Source: Nitrospinota bacterium (GTDB taxonomy: Bacteria; Nitrospinota_A; UBA7883; JACRLM01). From it: DNA of 64,000 nt. The position numbers were made by a program, and so were the translations under genes. Positions within the stretch are counted from its first letter, which is position 1. Each line of letters begins with the position of its first letter. The stretch spans positions 745,015 through 809,014 of the forward strand of contig JACQXA010000004.1 in assembly GCA_016208975.1 (NCBI GenBank), written 5' to 3'. The notes beneath the pieces are model-generated. The model was not told the origin of the DNA. It made no database searches and was given only the letters and a program-made list of their open reading frames with translations. This document shows positions 9,528 through 17,484 of this stretch, one piece after another.

Positions 9528-11067
9528 AACCATTCTTTGGCGGTTCGGCCTTATCGCCGTTGTTGCGGCCATATGCCTATGGTCGGCCCTGCCTCTGGAC
9601 AAGAAAATAAACCTGGGGCTGGACCTGCAGGGCGGCATGCACCTGGTTTACGAGGTGGATGCGGACAAGGCTGTGGTTTCTTCCCTGGATTCAGAGATGG
9701 ACAGCCTGCGGCGGCACATGGAATCTAAAGGCGTGGTGGTGTCCTCCATCGGCAGGGACGGTGAGAATGTACGGGTTTCGCTTCCCGGCTCCGCCCAATC
9801 CGCCGACGCCGAGAAGAACATTGGCGATTTCGGCGCGTTCGAGGTAACCGGCAAAGAAGACGGCGGCTCCACGATCTCCATCGCCTACACCGCCGATTAC
9901 AGAAAAACCGTCGCCGACAACGCCATAGACCAGGCGCTGGAAACCCTGCGCAACCGGGTGGACCAGTTCGGCGTGGCCGAGCCCACCATCCAGCGCGAGG
10001 GGGACAACCGCATCCTCATCCAGTTGCCCGGCGTGCAGGACCGGGACCGGGCCATGAACCTCATCGGCAAGACCGCCAGGCTGGAGTTCCGCATGGTGAA
10101 CGACCAGTTCGCCCCGCAGGAGGCCCTGGAAAGGGGCGTCCCCTCGGATTCGGAGCTTCTATACGAACGCAAGCTGGATCCGATAACCAAACGGGTTTTG
10201 GAGAAGATACCCTACCTGGTGAAGAAAAAAGCCGATATGACCGGGGTGTTGGTGTCCAACGCCCGTGTGCAGGTGAACGAGATGAACATGCCCTATGTCT
10301 CGGTGGATTTCAACCGTGATGGGGCCCGGATATTCGGGGACCTTACCACCGCCAGCGTTGGCAAACGTATGGCCATAGTGCTGGACGGCAACGTGCATTC
10401 GGCCCCGGTTATCCGGGAGCCTATCACCGGCGGCACAGCCATGATAGAGGGCAACTTCAGCTATGAGGAGGCAAAGGACCTGGCCATTGTGCTCAGGGCC
10501 GGCGCCCTGCCCGCCCCGCTGATAAAACTCGAAGAGCGTTCCGTGGGCCCTTCTTTGGGGGCGGACTCCATACGCCACGGCGTTATGTCGGCCATGATAG
10601 GCGGCGCGCTGGTGGTGCTGTTCATGCTGGTTTACTATAAGTTCGGCGGGCTGATAGCTAACGTGGCTCTGGTGTTCAACATAATAATCCTGCTGGGGGC
10701 CATGGCCTATTTCGGGGCCACGCTGACCCTGCCGGGCATCGCCGGGGTGATACTCACCATAGGCATAGCCGTGGACGCAAACGTGCTGGTTTTCGAGCGG
10801 ATACGGGAAGAGCTTTCCTTGGGCAAGACGGTGCGCACGGCGGTGGAGTTGGGTTTTTCCCGGGCGTTTTTAACCATATTGGACACCCACGTCACCACCA
10901 TAGTGGCCGCCGTGGTGCTTTTCCAGTTCGGCACGGGACCGATTAAGGGGTTCGCCATAACCCTTTGCATAGGTATTGTGGCCAGCATATTTACCGCGGT
11001 GTTCGTGTCGCGGACATTTTTCCTGTGGTACCTTGCCTCCCGCAGGGTGGCCAAACTCTCCATATGA
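9520..11067 (+). CDS. secD: Protein translocase subunit SecD
   Basis: SecD is a membrane subunit that uses the proton motive force to pull exported proteins through SecYEG late in translocation. The 515 residues show an N-terminal membrane helix, the conserved LGLDLQGGMHLVYEV motif, the periplasmic P1 region with NAIDQALETLRNRVDQFGVAEP and IQREGDNRILIQLPG, and a C-terminal block of five membrane helices with GIAGVILTIGIAVDANVLVFERIREEL. The length is typical of unfused SecD. It sits between yajC and secF with an eight-base overlap upstream and a 13-base gap downstream. Confidence 0.98.
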   Translation: MNKTILWRFGLIAVVAAICLWSALPLDKKINLGLDLQGGMHLVYEVDADKAVVSSLDSEMDSLRRHMESKGVVVSSIGRDGENVRVSLPGSAQSADAEKNIGDFGAFEVTGKEDGGSTISIAYTADYRKTVADNAIDQALETLRNRVDQFGVAEPTIQREGDNRILIQLPGVQDRDRAMNLIGKTARLEFRMVNDQFAPQEALERGVPSDSELLYERKLDPITKRVLEKIPYLVKKKADMTGVLVSNARVQVNEMNMPYVSVDFNRDGARIFGDLTTASVGKRMAIVLDGNVHSAPVIREPITGGTAMIEGNFSYEEAKDLAIVLRAGALPAPLIKLEERSVGPSLGADSIRHGVMSAMIGGALVVLFMLVYYKFGGLIANVALVFNIIILLGAMAYFGATLTLPGIAGVILTIGIAVDANVLVFERIREELSLGKTVRTAVELGFSRAFLTILDTHVTTIVAAVVLFQFGTGPIKGFAITLCIGIVASIFTAVFVSRTFFLWYLASRRVAKLSI

Positions 11068-11080
11068 ACGGTGTAGCCTG

Positions 11081-12034
11081 ATGCGATTTTTAAAGTCCGA
11101 TACGCATGTTGATTTTTTAGGCAAACGTAAAACGGCCATGTTGGTGTCGGCCGTTCTCGTGGCCGTGTCCATAATTTCCCTTGCGGTTAAAGGCCCTAAT
11201 TACGGCATAGATTTCAAGGGGGGCACCCTTATCCAGCTCCGGTTCACGGAGCAGGCCCCCATTGGCGAAGTGCGCGAGGTTATAGGTTCGCTGAAGTTCG
11301 GCGATTATTCCATACAGGAATACGGAACAGCCAGCGACCTTCTGGTGCGCGTTCCCATAGAGGAAGAAAGCAAAGGGGGACAGACCCGCGCCCAGGTGGT
11401 GGAACAGGCCTTGCGGGGCAAGTTCGCCGGCAAGTTCACCGTGGAACGGGTGGAGATGGTGGGCCCTAAGGTTGGTAGCGACCTTCGCTGGAAAGCCGTG
11501 ATGGCGGTGCTGTATTCGCTGGTGGGCATCCTTATTTACCTGGCGCTCAGGTTCGAGTTCCGGTTCGCCGCGGGAGCGGTGCTGGCCACCATCCACGACC
11601 CGCTGGTGATAATGGGCGCCCTTTCCCTTCTGGGCAAGGAATTCACGCTTACGGTACTGGCGGCGGTGCTTACCATAATCGGTTATTCGCTCAACGACAC
11701 CATCGTGGTGTTCGACAGGATCCGCGAGAACATGCGGATAAAGAGGGGCATGCCCACCATAGACCTTTTAAACCTCTCGGTGAACCAGACTTTAAGCAGG
11801 ACCATCCTCACCTCCGGCACCACCATGATCGTGGTAATAGCGCTTTTCCTGTTCGGCGGCGACGTGATACACGATTTCGCCTTCGCCTTGCTTGTGGGCA
11901 TAGTGGTAGGCACATATTCATCCATTTATGTGGCCAGCCCAATCATATATTACTGGGACGAATGGGCGAAAAAGAAGGCTTACGCCCCATCCGTTGAAAA
12001 AGCAAAAAAAGAAAAAACCGGGAAGAAGGCTTGA
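11081..12034 (+). CDS. secF: Protein translocase subunit SecF
   Basis: SecF is the partner of SecD. From the ATG at 11081 the product is 317 residues and starts MRFLKSDTHVDFLGKRK. It carries the family motif YGIDFKGGTLIQLRF, a periplasmic domain and a C-terminal membrane block with TIIGYSLNDTIVVFDRIREN and SRTILTSGTTMIVVIALFLFGG. The open frame extends back to 10976 but overlaps secD out of frame, so the earlier start is rejected. A Lys-rich tail (VEKAKKEKTGKKA) ends the protein on the cytoplasmic side. Confidence 0.98.
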   Translation: MRFLKSDTHVDFLGKRKTAMLVSAVLVAVSIISLAVKGPNYGIDFKGGTLIQLRFTEQAPIGEVREVIGSLKFGDYSIQEYGTASDLLVRVPIEEESKGGQTRAQVVEQALRGKFAGKFTVERVEMVGPKVGSDLRWKAVMAVLYSLVGILIYLALRFEFRFAAGAVLATIHDPLVIMGALSLLGKEFTLTVLAAVLTIIGYSLNDTIVVFDRIRENMRIKRGMPTIDLLNLSVNQTLSRTILTSGTTMIVVIALFLFGGDVIHDFAFALLVGIVVGTYSSIYVASPIIYYWDEWAKKKAYAPSVEKAKKEKTGKKA

Positions 12035-12036
12035 AG

Positions 12037-12309
12037 ATGGAATACGCCGAAGAGAAACGCCACAGCGCGAAGCCTTTGCTTATAGGGCTGGGCGTTTGCG
12101 CCGTGCTGGCATCCATCGCCATGTTTTACCTGGGCATGCGGGGCCTGGACATGGAATCGGACGAGCGCATTTTGAACCAGCTCATGCACGAGCGCACCCT
12201 GGCCTGCGCCGAGCCCGTGGATGAGGCTAAATGCTCCTCGGCCACAAAAGCCGTGAACGATTTTACCGCCCGCATGAAAACCAAAACCGCGGGAGCGAAG
12301 GGGAAATAA
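12037..12309 (+). CDS. Small single-span membrane protein, unknown
   Basis: This product of about 90 residues starts at the ATG at 12037, two bases after the secF stop, with AAGG upstream as a ribosome-binding site. It has one hydrophobic segment (about residues 13-34, LLIGLGVCAVLASIAMFYLGM) and a soluble C-terminal part containing two Cys (LACAEPVDEAKCSS), which could form a disulfide if periplasmic. I do not recognise the family. Its tight coupling to secF suggests co-expression, but no link to secretion can be shown. Confidence 0.65.
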   Translation: MEYAEEKRHSAKPLLIGLGVCAVLASIAMFYLGMRGLDMESDERILNQLMHERTLACAEPVDEAKCSSATKAVNDFTARMKTKTAGAKGK

Positions 12310-12378
12310 CCATCCCCTTCCGCTACTCCTCTCCTTTGCCCCATCCCCCGTTCCGCCCCAAAATGGTAAACTGCCTTC

Positions 12379-13191
12379 ATGAAACCACCGTATTGCGCCG
12401 CCGCGCGGAAAACCATGGCCATCATGGCGTTGGCCATAGCGATAGCCCTGCCGGGAGCTTATCAGGCGCAGGCTGAAACGCCCTCCTCGGCCCGGGCCGA
12501 GGCCATCTTGCGCAAGATAGATGACATGTGGCGAGGGATTTCCTCCCACGCAAAGCTTGCCATGAGCGTGAAAACCGCCAACTACACCCGTTCCATCAAA
12601 CTGGAGGCATGGTCTTTGGGAAAAGAAAAAACCCTGGTGCGCATAATTTCCCCCCTTAAGGAGAAAGGGACGGCAACTCTAAAGTCCGGCGATACCATAT
12701 ACACCTATCTTCCCAAGACCGACCGCACCATCCGCCTCACCGCGGGCATGATGATGGGTTCATGGATGGGGAGCCATTTCACCAACGACGATCTGGTAAA
12801 AGAGTCGCGCCTTACGGATGACTACTTCGTGGAGATAACTTTCGATGGCGAGCGGGACGGAAAGAAGATGATGGATTTCGACCTGACCCCCAAACCGGAG
12901 GCGGCGGTGGTGTGGGGGAAAATCCAAATGGAGGTATGGGTGTCCGGCGAGGATTACATACCCGTACATGAGGTCTATTTTGACGAAGACCTCAAGCCGG
13001 CCCGGGTTATGACATTCCACAACGTAAGACTTTTTGGAGGGAGGCGGATCCCCGCCGTGCTGAAGGCGGTCCCCTCGAACCTACCCGGTGAATTTACGGA
13101 GCTTACATACGAAGCCATGGAGTTTGACATACCTCTGGCAGACTCCCTTTTCTCCCTCTCAGAGCTTCGCCGGGCCGCGGGCGCGCCATGA
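12379..13191 (+). CDS. LolA-like outer-membrane lipoprotein-sorting family protein
   Basis: The product is 270 residues with an N-terminal signal peptide (IMALAIAIALPGAYQAQA). The mature part matches the COG2834-type outer membrane lipoprotein-sorting family: MKTANYTR-like early strands, then KEKGTATLKSGDTIYTYLPKTDR, GSWMGSHFTNDDLV, and a closing PGEFTELTYEAMEFDIPLADSLFSLSELRR. This LolA-like half-barrel fold binds lipid or lipoprotein in the periplasm. It overlaps the following permease gene by four bases (ATGA), so it forms one transcription unit with two FtsX-type permeases. Together they probably move a lipidic substrate to or from the outer membrane; the substrate is unknown. Confidence 0.85.
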   Translation: MKPPYCAAARKTMAIMALAIAIALPGAYQAQAETPSSARAEAILRKIDDMWRGISSHAKLAMSVKTANYTRSIKLEAWSLGKEKTLVRIISPLKEKGTATLKSGDTIYTYLPKTDRTIRLTAGMMMGSWMGSHFTNDDLVKESRLTDDYFVEITFDGERDGKKMMDFDLTPKPEAAVVWGKIQMEVWVSGEDYIPVHEVYFDEDLKPARVMTFHNVRLFGGRRIPAVLKAVPSNLPGEFTELTYEAMEFDIPLADSLFSLSELRRAAGAP

Positions 13192-14408
13192 ACCCCTTCG
13201 TGCTGGCCGCGCGCAACGTTACCCGCAACCGTCTGCGGGCGCTGGTCACCGTGGGCGCCATGGGCCTCGCCGGCGCGGTGATGGTTTTCTACACTTCACT
13301 GGTGGAGGGGATGGTGACAGTGATGATAGGGAACATTGTGGACATGGACACTGGCGATGTCCAGATCCATCGCGAAGGATACAGGCAAGACCCGGATTTT
13401 TACAAAACCATACCCGATGGGGGGGCGTTGAGGGCAAAGCTTGAGTCCAGGGGTTTTTATGTGGCGGAACGGCTGTACGGTTTCGGCCTGCTGGCGGCGG
13501 GCTCCAGAAGCGCGGGTGTGTCCATCCGTGGGGTGGATCCGGCCCATGAATTTAACGTCACCTACCTGCACCGGCACTTGCTGGCTGGTGAATGGATCGC
13601 CGATGACGACCCAAAAGGGGTGGTAATCGGTAAAAAACTGGCGCGTGCGCTGGGTGTTTGGGTAGGGTCTGAAGTGGTGGCGGTGGGACAGGCGGCGGAC
13701 GGCTCCATGGCCAACGACATTTACCGGGTGCGGGGGGTTTTAAAATCGGTCAGCGAAGGGCTGGACCGGGGCGGGCTTGTTATGACCGGGAACGCTTTCA
13801 GGGAGTTCATGGCCCTGCCGGAAGGCGCCCACGAAATAGCCGTAAAAAGGAAGAACCCATCAGCGAATCTGGACGAGGCTTTAGCGGCGGTGACTGTGGC
13901 CGCGCCGGGGATGGAGGTGAAAGACTGGCGCCAGCTGAGGCCGGTGGTAGCCCGGGTGTTCGAGCTATTGGACGTGGTAATGGCGTTCATGATACTGCTT
14001 ACATACACGGCCATCGGGCTGGTAACTTTCAACGCGATGCTCATGAGCGTATTCGAGAGGATTCCCGAATTCGGTGTGATGAAGGCTATCGGCGTGTCAC
14101 CCGGGCAGGTTATGGGGCTTGTGCTGGCCGAGGCGCTGGCGCTGGCCACGGCGGCTTGCGCGCTGGCGCTGGCGGCGGGCTTGCCCGTGGCGCTCCATTA
14201 CCAGGCCCATGGGCTGGACCTGTCGTGGGCATGGAAAGGGGGCTCTTTCGGCGGCGTGGCTTTCGATCCCATTTGGAAAGCCAAGGTGACGCTTAAAACG
14301 GTGCTCGAGCCGCTGGTGTTCCTGTTCATTGTCGCCATGGGGGCGGTGGTTTACCCTGGCATAAAGGCGGCCATTCTCCATCCGGCCCAGGCCATCCGCC
14401 ACAGGTGA
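13188..14408 (+). CDS. ABC transporter permease, FtsX/LolE type (first of pair)
   Basis: The 406-residue permease has the MacB/FtsX layout. It has an N-terminal helix (LVTVGAMGLAGAVMVFYTSLVEGM), a large periplasmic domain (about 45-260), then three C-terminal helices. The signature MLMSVFERIPEFGVMKAIGVSPGQVMGLVLAEAL marks the coupling-helix region that contacts the ATPase, and the tail AILHPAQAIRHR is typical. It overlaps the LolA-like gene by four bases and is followed four bases later by a second permease. No ATPase gene is adjacent, which is unusual for this type. Confidence 0.9.
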   Translation: MNPFVLAARNVTRNRLRALVTVGAMGLAGAVMVFYTSLVEGMVTVMIGNIVDMDTGDVQIHREGYRQDPDFYKTIPDGGALRAKLESRGFYVAERLYGFGLLAAGSRSAGVSIRGVDPAHEFNVTYLHRHLLAGEWIADDDPKGVVIGKKLARALGVWVGSEVVAVGQAADGSMANDIYRVRGVLKSVSEGLDRGGLVMTGNAFREFMALPEGAHEIAVKRKNPSANLDEALAAVTVAAPGMEVKDWRQLRPVVARVFELLDVVMAFMILLTYTAIGLVTFNAMLMSVFERIPEFGVMKAIGVSPGQVMGLVLAEALALATAACALALAAGLPVALHYQAHGLDLSWAWKGGSFGGVAFDPIWKAKVTLKTVLEPLVFLFIVAMGAVVYPGIKAAILHPAQAIRHR

Positions 14409-14412
14409 TTCC

Positions 14413-15648
14413 ATGTTGTTAAAGCTTTCGTGGAGAAACATCCAGCGGCGCAAACGCCGGACGTTCGTCACGGCCCTCACGGTGGCTTTCGGCGTGTTCC
14501 TTTCAGTAACCTTCACCGCCATGGGCGATTACTCTTACACCAATATGATAAACACCAGCGCCAGGATGGGGTTCGGCCATGTGACGGTGGAACCGCAAGG
14601 GTATAACGCAAGCCCCGCGCTGGACAAAAGAATAGCCGGGACGGAAGAAATTTCGAAAACCATCGCGCGCCTGCCGGATGTGGAGCGGACAGCGTCCCGC
14701 ATCACCGGCCAGGCCATGTTCTCGTCGGCGGCGAAAAGCGTGGGTGGGATTTTCATGGCCATAGATCCGGCGGTGGAAGGGCCGGATATAAACGTTTATG
14801 TGGGCTCCCTGGTGGAGGGGAAGGCGCCATCAAAACCCGATGGCCGGGAAGCTCTGGTGGGGGTGAAGCTCAAGGAGAAGCTTAACCTGGGGCTTGGGAA
14901 AAAGTTCGTGTTTACAACCACCGACGCGCATGGGGAGCTCATAAGTGAAGTGGCGCGGGTGGCCGGTGTGTTCAAAACGGGGGTGGACGAGGTGGACGGG
15001 GCCACGGTGATCTTGCCCATCGGCCTCGCCCGCACAGCGTTGGGATATGCCGCTGATGAGGCCACCTTGATATCCGTTTTCATCAGCGACCATCGCGACG
15101 CCGGCAAGGCCAGGGCGAGCATCGCCAATGCCATCAAAGGAAAACCGGCGGAAGTCCTCACATGGAGCGAAACCCAGGCGGACCTGGCGGGGCATATCGC
15201 CGTGGACCAGGCGTCCAACTACATCTACCAGTTTCTGGTGGGGATAATGATAGCCGCAGGCATCCTGAACACCATCATGATGGGAGTGCTGGAGCGGTGG
15301 CGGGAATTCGGCGTGATGATAGCCGTGGGCTTGAGCCCCATAAAACTTTTCGCCATGGTCCTGCTGGAGTCATTATGGCTGGGGATTGCCGGGCTGATCC
15401 TGGGCGTGATCATCACCACGCCATGGTATCTCTACATGAAGAACACCGGACTGGATTTAAGCTTCTATCTTGTGGAAGGCTCAGACATAAGCGGCGTGCT
15501 TTTGGATCCGGTAATGAAGTTCCGGCTGTACCGGGAAAGCGTGATGGGCATCCTCACTGGTGTGTTTTTCCTTACGCTGGTGGCGGGGCTGTACCCCGCC
15601 TGGAAAGCCGGGCGTGTGAACCCGGTGGATACGCTGAAGGATTTATAG
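14413..15648 (+). CDS. ABC transporter permease, FtsX/LolE type (second of pair)
   Basis: This 411-residue permease is built like its upstream neighbour. LSWRNIQRRKRRTFVTALTV opens the protein just before the first membrane helix. A periplasmic domain spans about residues 45-270, and three C-terminal helices include GVLERWREFGVMIAVGLSPIKLFAMVLLESLW. The protein ends AGRVNPVDTLKDL, a common end for FtsX-family permeases. The two permeases differ enough to be a heterodimer, as in LolCE. The gene ends before an imperfect inverted repeat (15654-15661 with 15702-15709) that could help stop transcription between the convergent units. Confidence 0.9.
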   Translation: MLLKLSWRNIQRRKRRTFVTALTVAFGVFLSVTFTAMGDYSYTNMINTSARMGFGHVTVEPQGYNASPALDKRIAGTEEISKTIARLPDVERTASRITGQAMFSSAAKSVGGIFMAIDPAVEGPDINVYVGSLVEGKAPSKPDGREALVGVKLKEKLNLGLGKKFVFTTTDAHGELISEVARVAGVFKTGVDEVDGATVILPIGLARTALGYAADEATLISVFISDHRDAGKARASIANAIKGKPAEVLTWSETQADLAGHIAVDQASNYIYQFLVGIMIAAGILNTIMMGVLERWREFGVMIAVGLSPIKLFAMVLLESLWLGIAGLILGVIITTPWYLYMKNTGLDLSFYLVEGSDISGVLLDPVMKFRLYRESVMGILTGVFFLTLVAGLYPAWKAGRVNPVDTLKDL

Positions 15649-15717
15649 ATAAACTCCGGGGTGGCCTTTTTGGAGGCGATTCTTTACAGCTTAAAAGCCG
15701 CCCCCGGAGCGCTACAC

Positions 15718-16731
15718 CTATCTGGGCGCGGGCGTGCCCGCCTTGGCCCGCTGAAGTAGCGGGTTTGATATGCCCTTCTCGATGAAATTGCCGTAATACA
15801 AGTTTTGCGCGTGGTTGCCGTCCGTGAAAAACAGCCACCGCTCCAGGAAGGCTCCAGTCACCGCCAATAGCGCCGCCACAACCGCCATGGAGCCCTGGGA
15901 ACCGCTTAACAGAGGCATGTAATCCATGGTAAGGACAACAAAGGGAACCACGAACAGTATTAGCAGAGCCACGGCCCTCAACACGCTCCGGTTTAATCCC
16001 GTCCGGTACGCGTACTCCTTGGTGTTGTAATGGTCGTAGCTTACTCCCATGTCCATAAGTTTTATAAGCGAATGGCTAAACCCTGTAGCCGTCTGGGCGT
16101 TGGTGGAACTGTAAATGTGGGCGTTGTGATGGTACGACATGGCTTTTGTTAATAGCCCCAGCGACATCACGGCGAATGCGCCGCGCAACGCCGCCAGAGT
16201 TCCCTCCGCGGGCGCTCCCAACAGCTCCAGAACCGCCACGCCAGCCACAGAGCCAGTTGCCAGCCCCACCAGCGCGTAGTTGATGGGCGTATAAACGTTG
16301 CTCCATTCTTTTATGAAGCGGATCTTGGCGTATAGCATGCCTGACGCCAGGTAAAGCCACAGCGCCGCCACAATGCCGAGGGAACCCACGGCGTAGCGAA
16401 TCCAAATATCCACCCCCGCATAGGCGCAAAGACCGTAAAGGGCCGCAAGGCCCTGGAACGCGGGCAACAGGACCACCTCACGGGAGAGCCACGATTTTTT
16501 CCACTGCAGTATGGCCTTCCAGCCCCGTTCCGGATGGGTGAGGTGGAAGAAGGAAGCCGCCGTTCCCGCCAGGGTGAAAGCCAAAGCGGCGCCTGCGCCC
16601 GCCACAGCCGCGTCCGCGGGCAGGCCGCCCGTTCCCGATAACCTTATATCAGCGCCCACCAGAAAAGCGAAAAGCCCCTGGCCCACACCGGCCAGGACAG
16701 TGAGCAGTATCAGCGATAATTCAGGATGCAT
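15718..16731 (-). CDS. soeC: Membrane anchor subunit of molybdopterin oxidoreductase (DmsC/SoeC type)
   Basis: This 337-residue membrane protein has about eight to nine hydrophobic segments and resembles the DmsC/SoeC anchor family. It begins MHPELSLILLTVLAGVGQGLFAFL and contains HLTHPERGWKAILQWKKSWLSREVVLLPAFQGLAALYG, a conserved family stretch. Its job is to hold the catalytic and iron-sulfur subunits on the membrane and exchange electrons with the quinone pool. It is the third gene of the minus-strand operon, 16 bases after the iron-sulfur subunit. The soeC symbol depends on the sulfite-dehydrogenase reading of the operon; DmsC-like is the safer family name. Confidence 0.8.
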   Translation of the reverse strand: MHPELSLILLTVLAGVGQGLFAFLVGADIRLSGTGGLPADAAVAGAGAALAFTLAGTAASFFHLTHPERGWKAILQWKKSWLSREVVLLPAFQGLAALYGLCAYAGVDIWIRYAVGSLGIVAALWLYLASGMLYAKIRFIKEWSNVYTPINYALVGLATGSVAGVAVLELLGAPAEGTLAALRGAFAVMSLGLLTKAMSYHHNAHIYSSTNAQTATGFSHSLIKLMDMGVSYDHYNTKEYAYRTGLNRSVLRAVALLILFVVPFVVLTMDYMPLLSGSQGSMAVVAALLAVTGAFLERWLFFTDGNHAQNLYYGNFIEKGISNPLLQRAKAGTPAPR

Positions 16732-16747
16732 CTTTTTAGTCCCTTTC

Positions 16748-17479
16748 CTATCCGCCCAACCCGTGGTCTTCCAGCGTCGTCTCCGCGTCGGCCAGGATTT
16801 TCCTTTCGGCCTTGATAGCCTCGTGTTTGACCACCGTTATCTGCGCCTGATCCAGAGGAATATGCGCCCTGCGCCGGGGAAGGTAATGGTTGCTCGGGTT
16901 TGTTCCCGCCTCGGGCATCAGCTTGTAGCCCATCTTTTCCCGGATGGCCACCGAGGCTTCGGATGCCGGGTCGTGAATGTCGCCGAATATCCTGGCGCCC
17001 GCCGGGCAGGCCAGCACGCAGGCCGGTTTCCGCTCATCCTCGGGTAGCGACTGGTCGTAGATCCTGTCAACGCAGAGGGTGCATTTTTTCATGACCCCTT
17101 CGGTGTCGTCGAACTCCCGGCACCCGTAGGGGCAGGCCCACGAGCAGTATTTGCACCCGATGCAGTCATCATAGTTGACCAGAACGATGCCGTCCTCCAG
17201 CCTCTTGTGCGAGGCGTTGGTGGGGCAAACCTCCACGCATGGCGCGTCCACGCAATGCAGGCACGATTTGGGGAAATACATCACCTCCACGTCCGGGAAC
17301 TCCCCCACCTCGTATGTCTGCACCCGGTTGAACCATACCCCGTCGGGTTTTTCGCCGTAAGGCTGTTTGTCGGTCAACGGGCCGAACTGGCCGGAGGTGT
17401 TCCACGACTTGCAGTTCACCGCGCAGGCGTGGCATCCCACACACTTGTTCAAATCTATTACCAGCGCAAGCTGTGTCAT
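16748..17479 (-). CDS. soeB: Four-cluster iron-sulfur subunit of molybdopterin oxidoreductase
   Basis: The 243-residue protein is a DmsB/NrfC-like electron-transfer subunit. Four cysteine groups are visible: CVGCHACAVNC near the N-terminus, CLHCVDAPCVEVC, CIGCKYCSWAC, and CTLCVDRI with a later CVLAC. They bind four [4Fe-4S] clusters that wire the molybdenum subunit to the membrane anchor. There is no signal peptide, so it faces the cytoplasm like its catalytic partner. It starts five bases after the large-subunit stop. The C-terminal 35 residues are charged and helical. Confidence 0.9.
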   Translation of the reverse strand: MTQLALVIDLNKCVGCHACAVNCKSWNTSGQFGPLTDKQPYGEKPDGVWFNRVQTYEVGEFPDVEVMYFPKSCLHCVDAPCVEVCPTNASHKRLEDGIVLVNYDDCIGCKYCSWACPYGCREFDDTEGVMKKCTLCVDRIYDQSLPEDERKPACVLACPAGARIFGDIHDPASEASVAIREKMGYKLMPEAGTNPSNHYLPRRRAHIPLDQAQITVVKHEAIKAERKILADAETTLEDHGLGG

Positions 17480-17484
17480 GGCTG

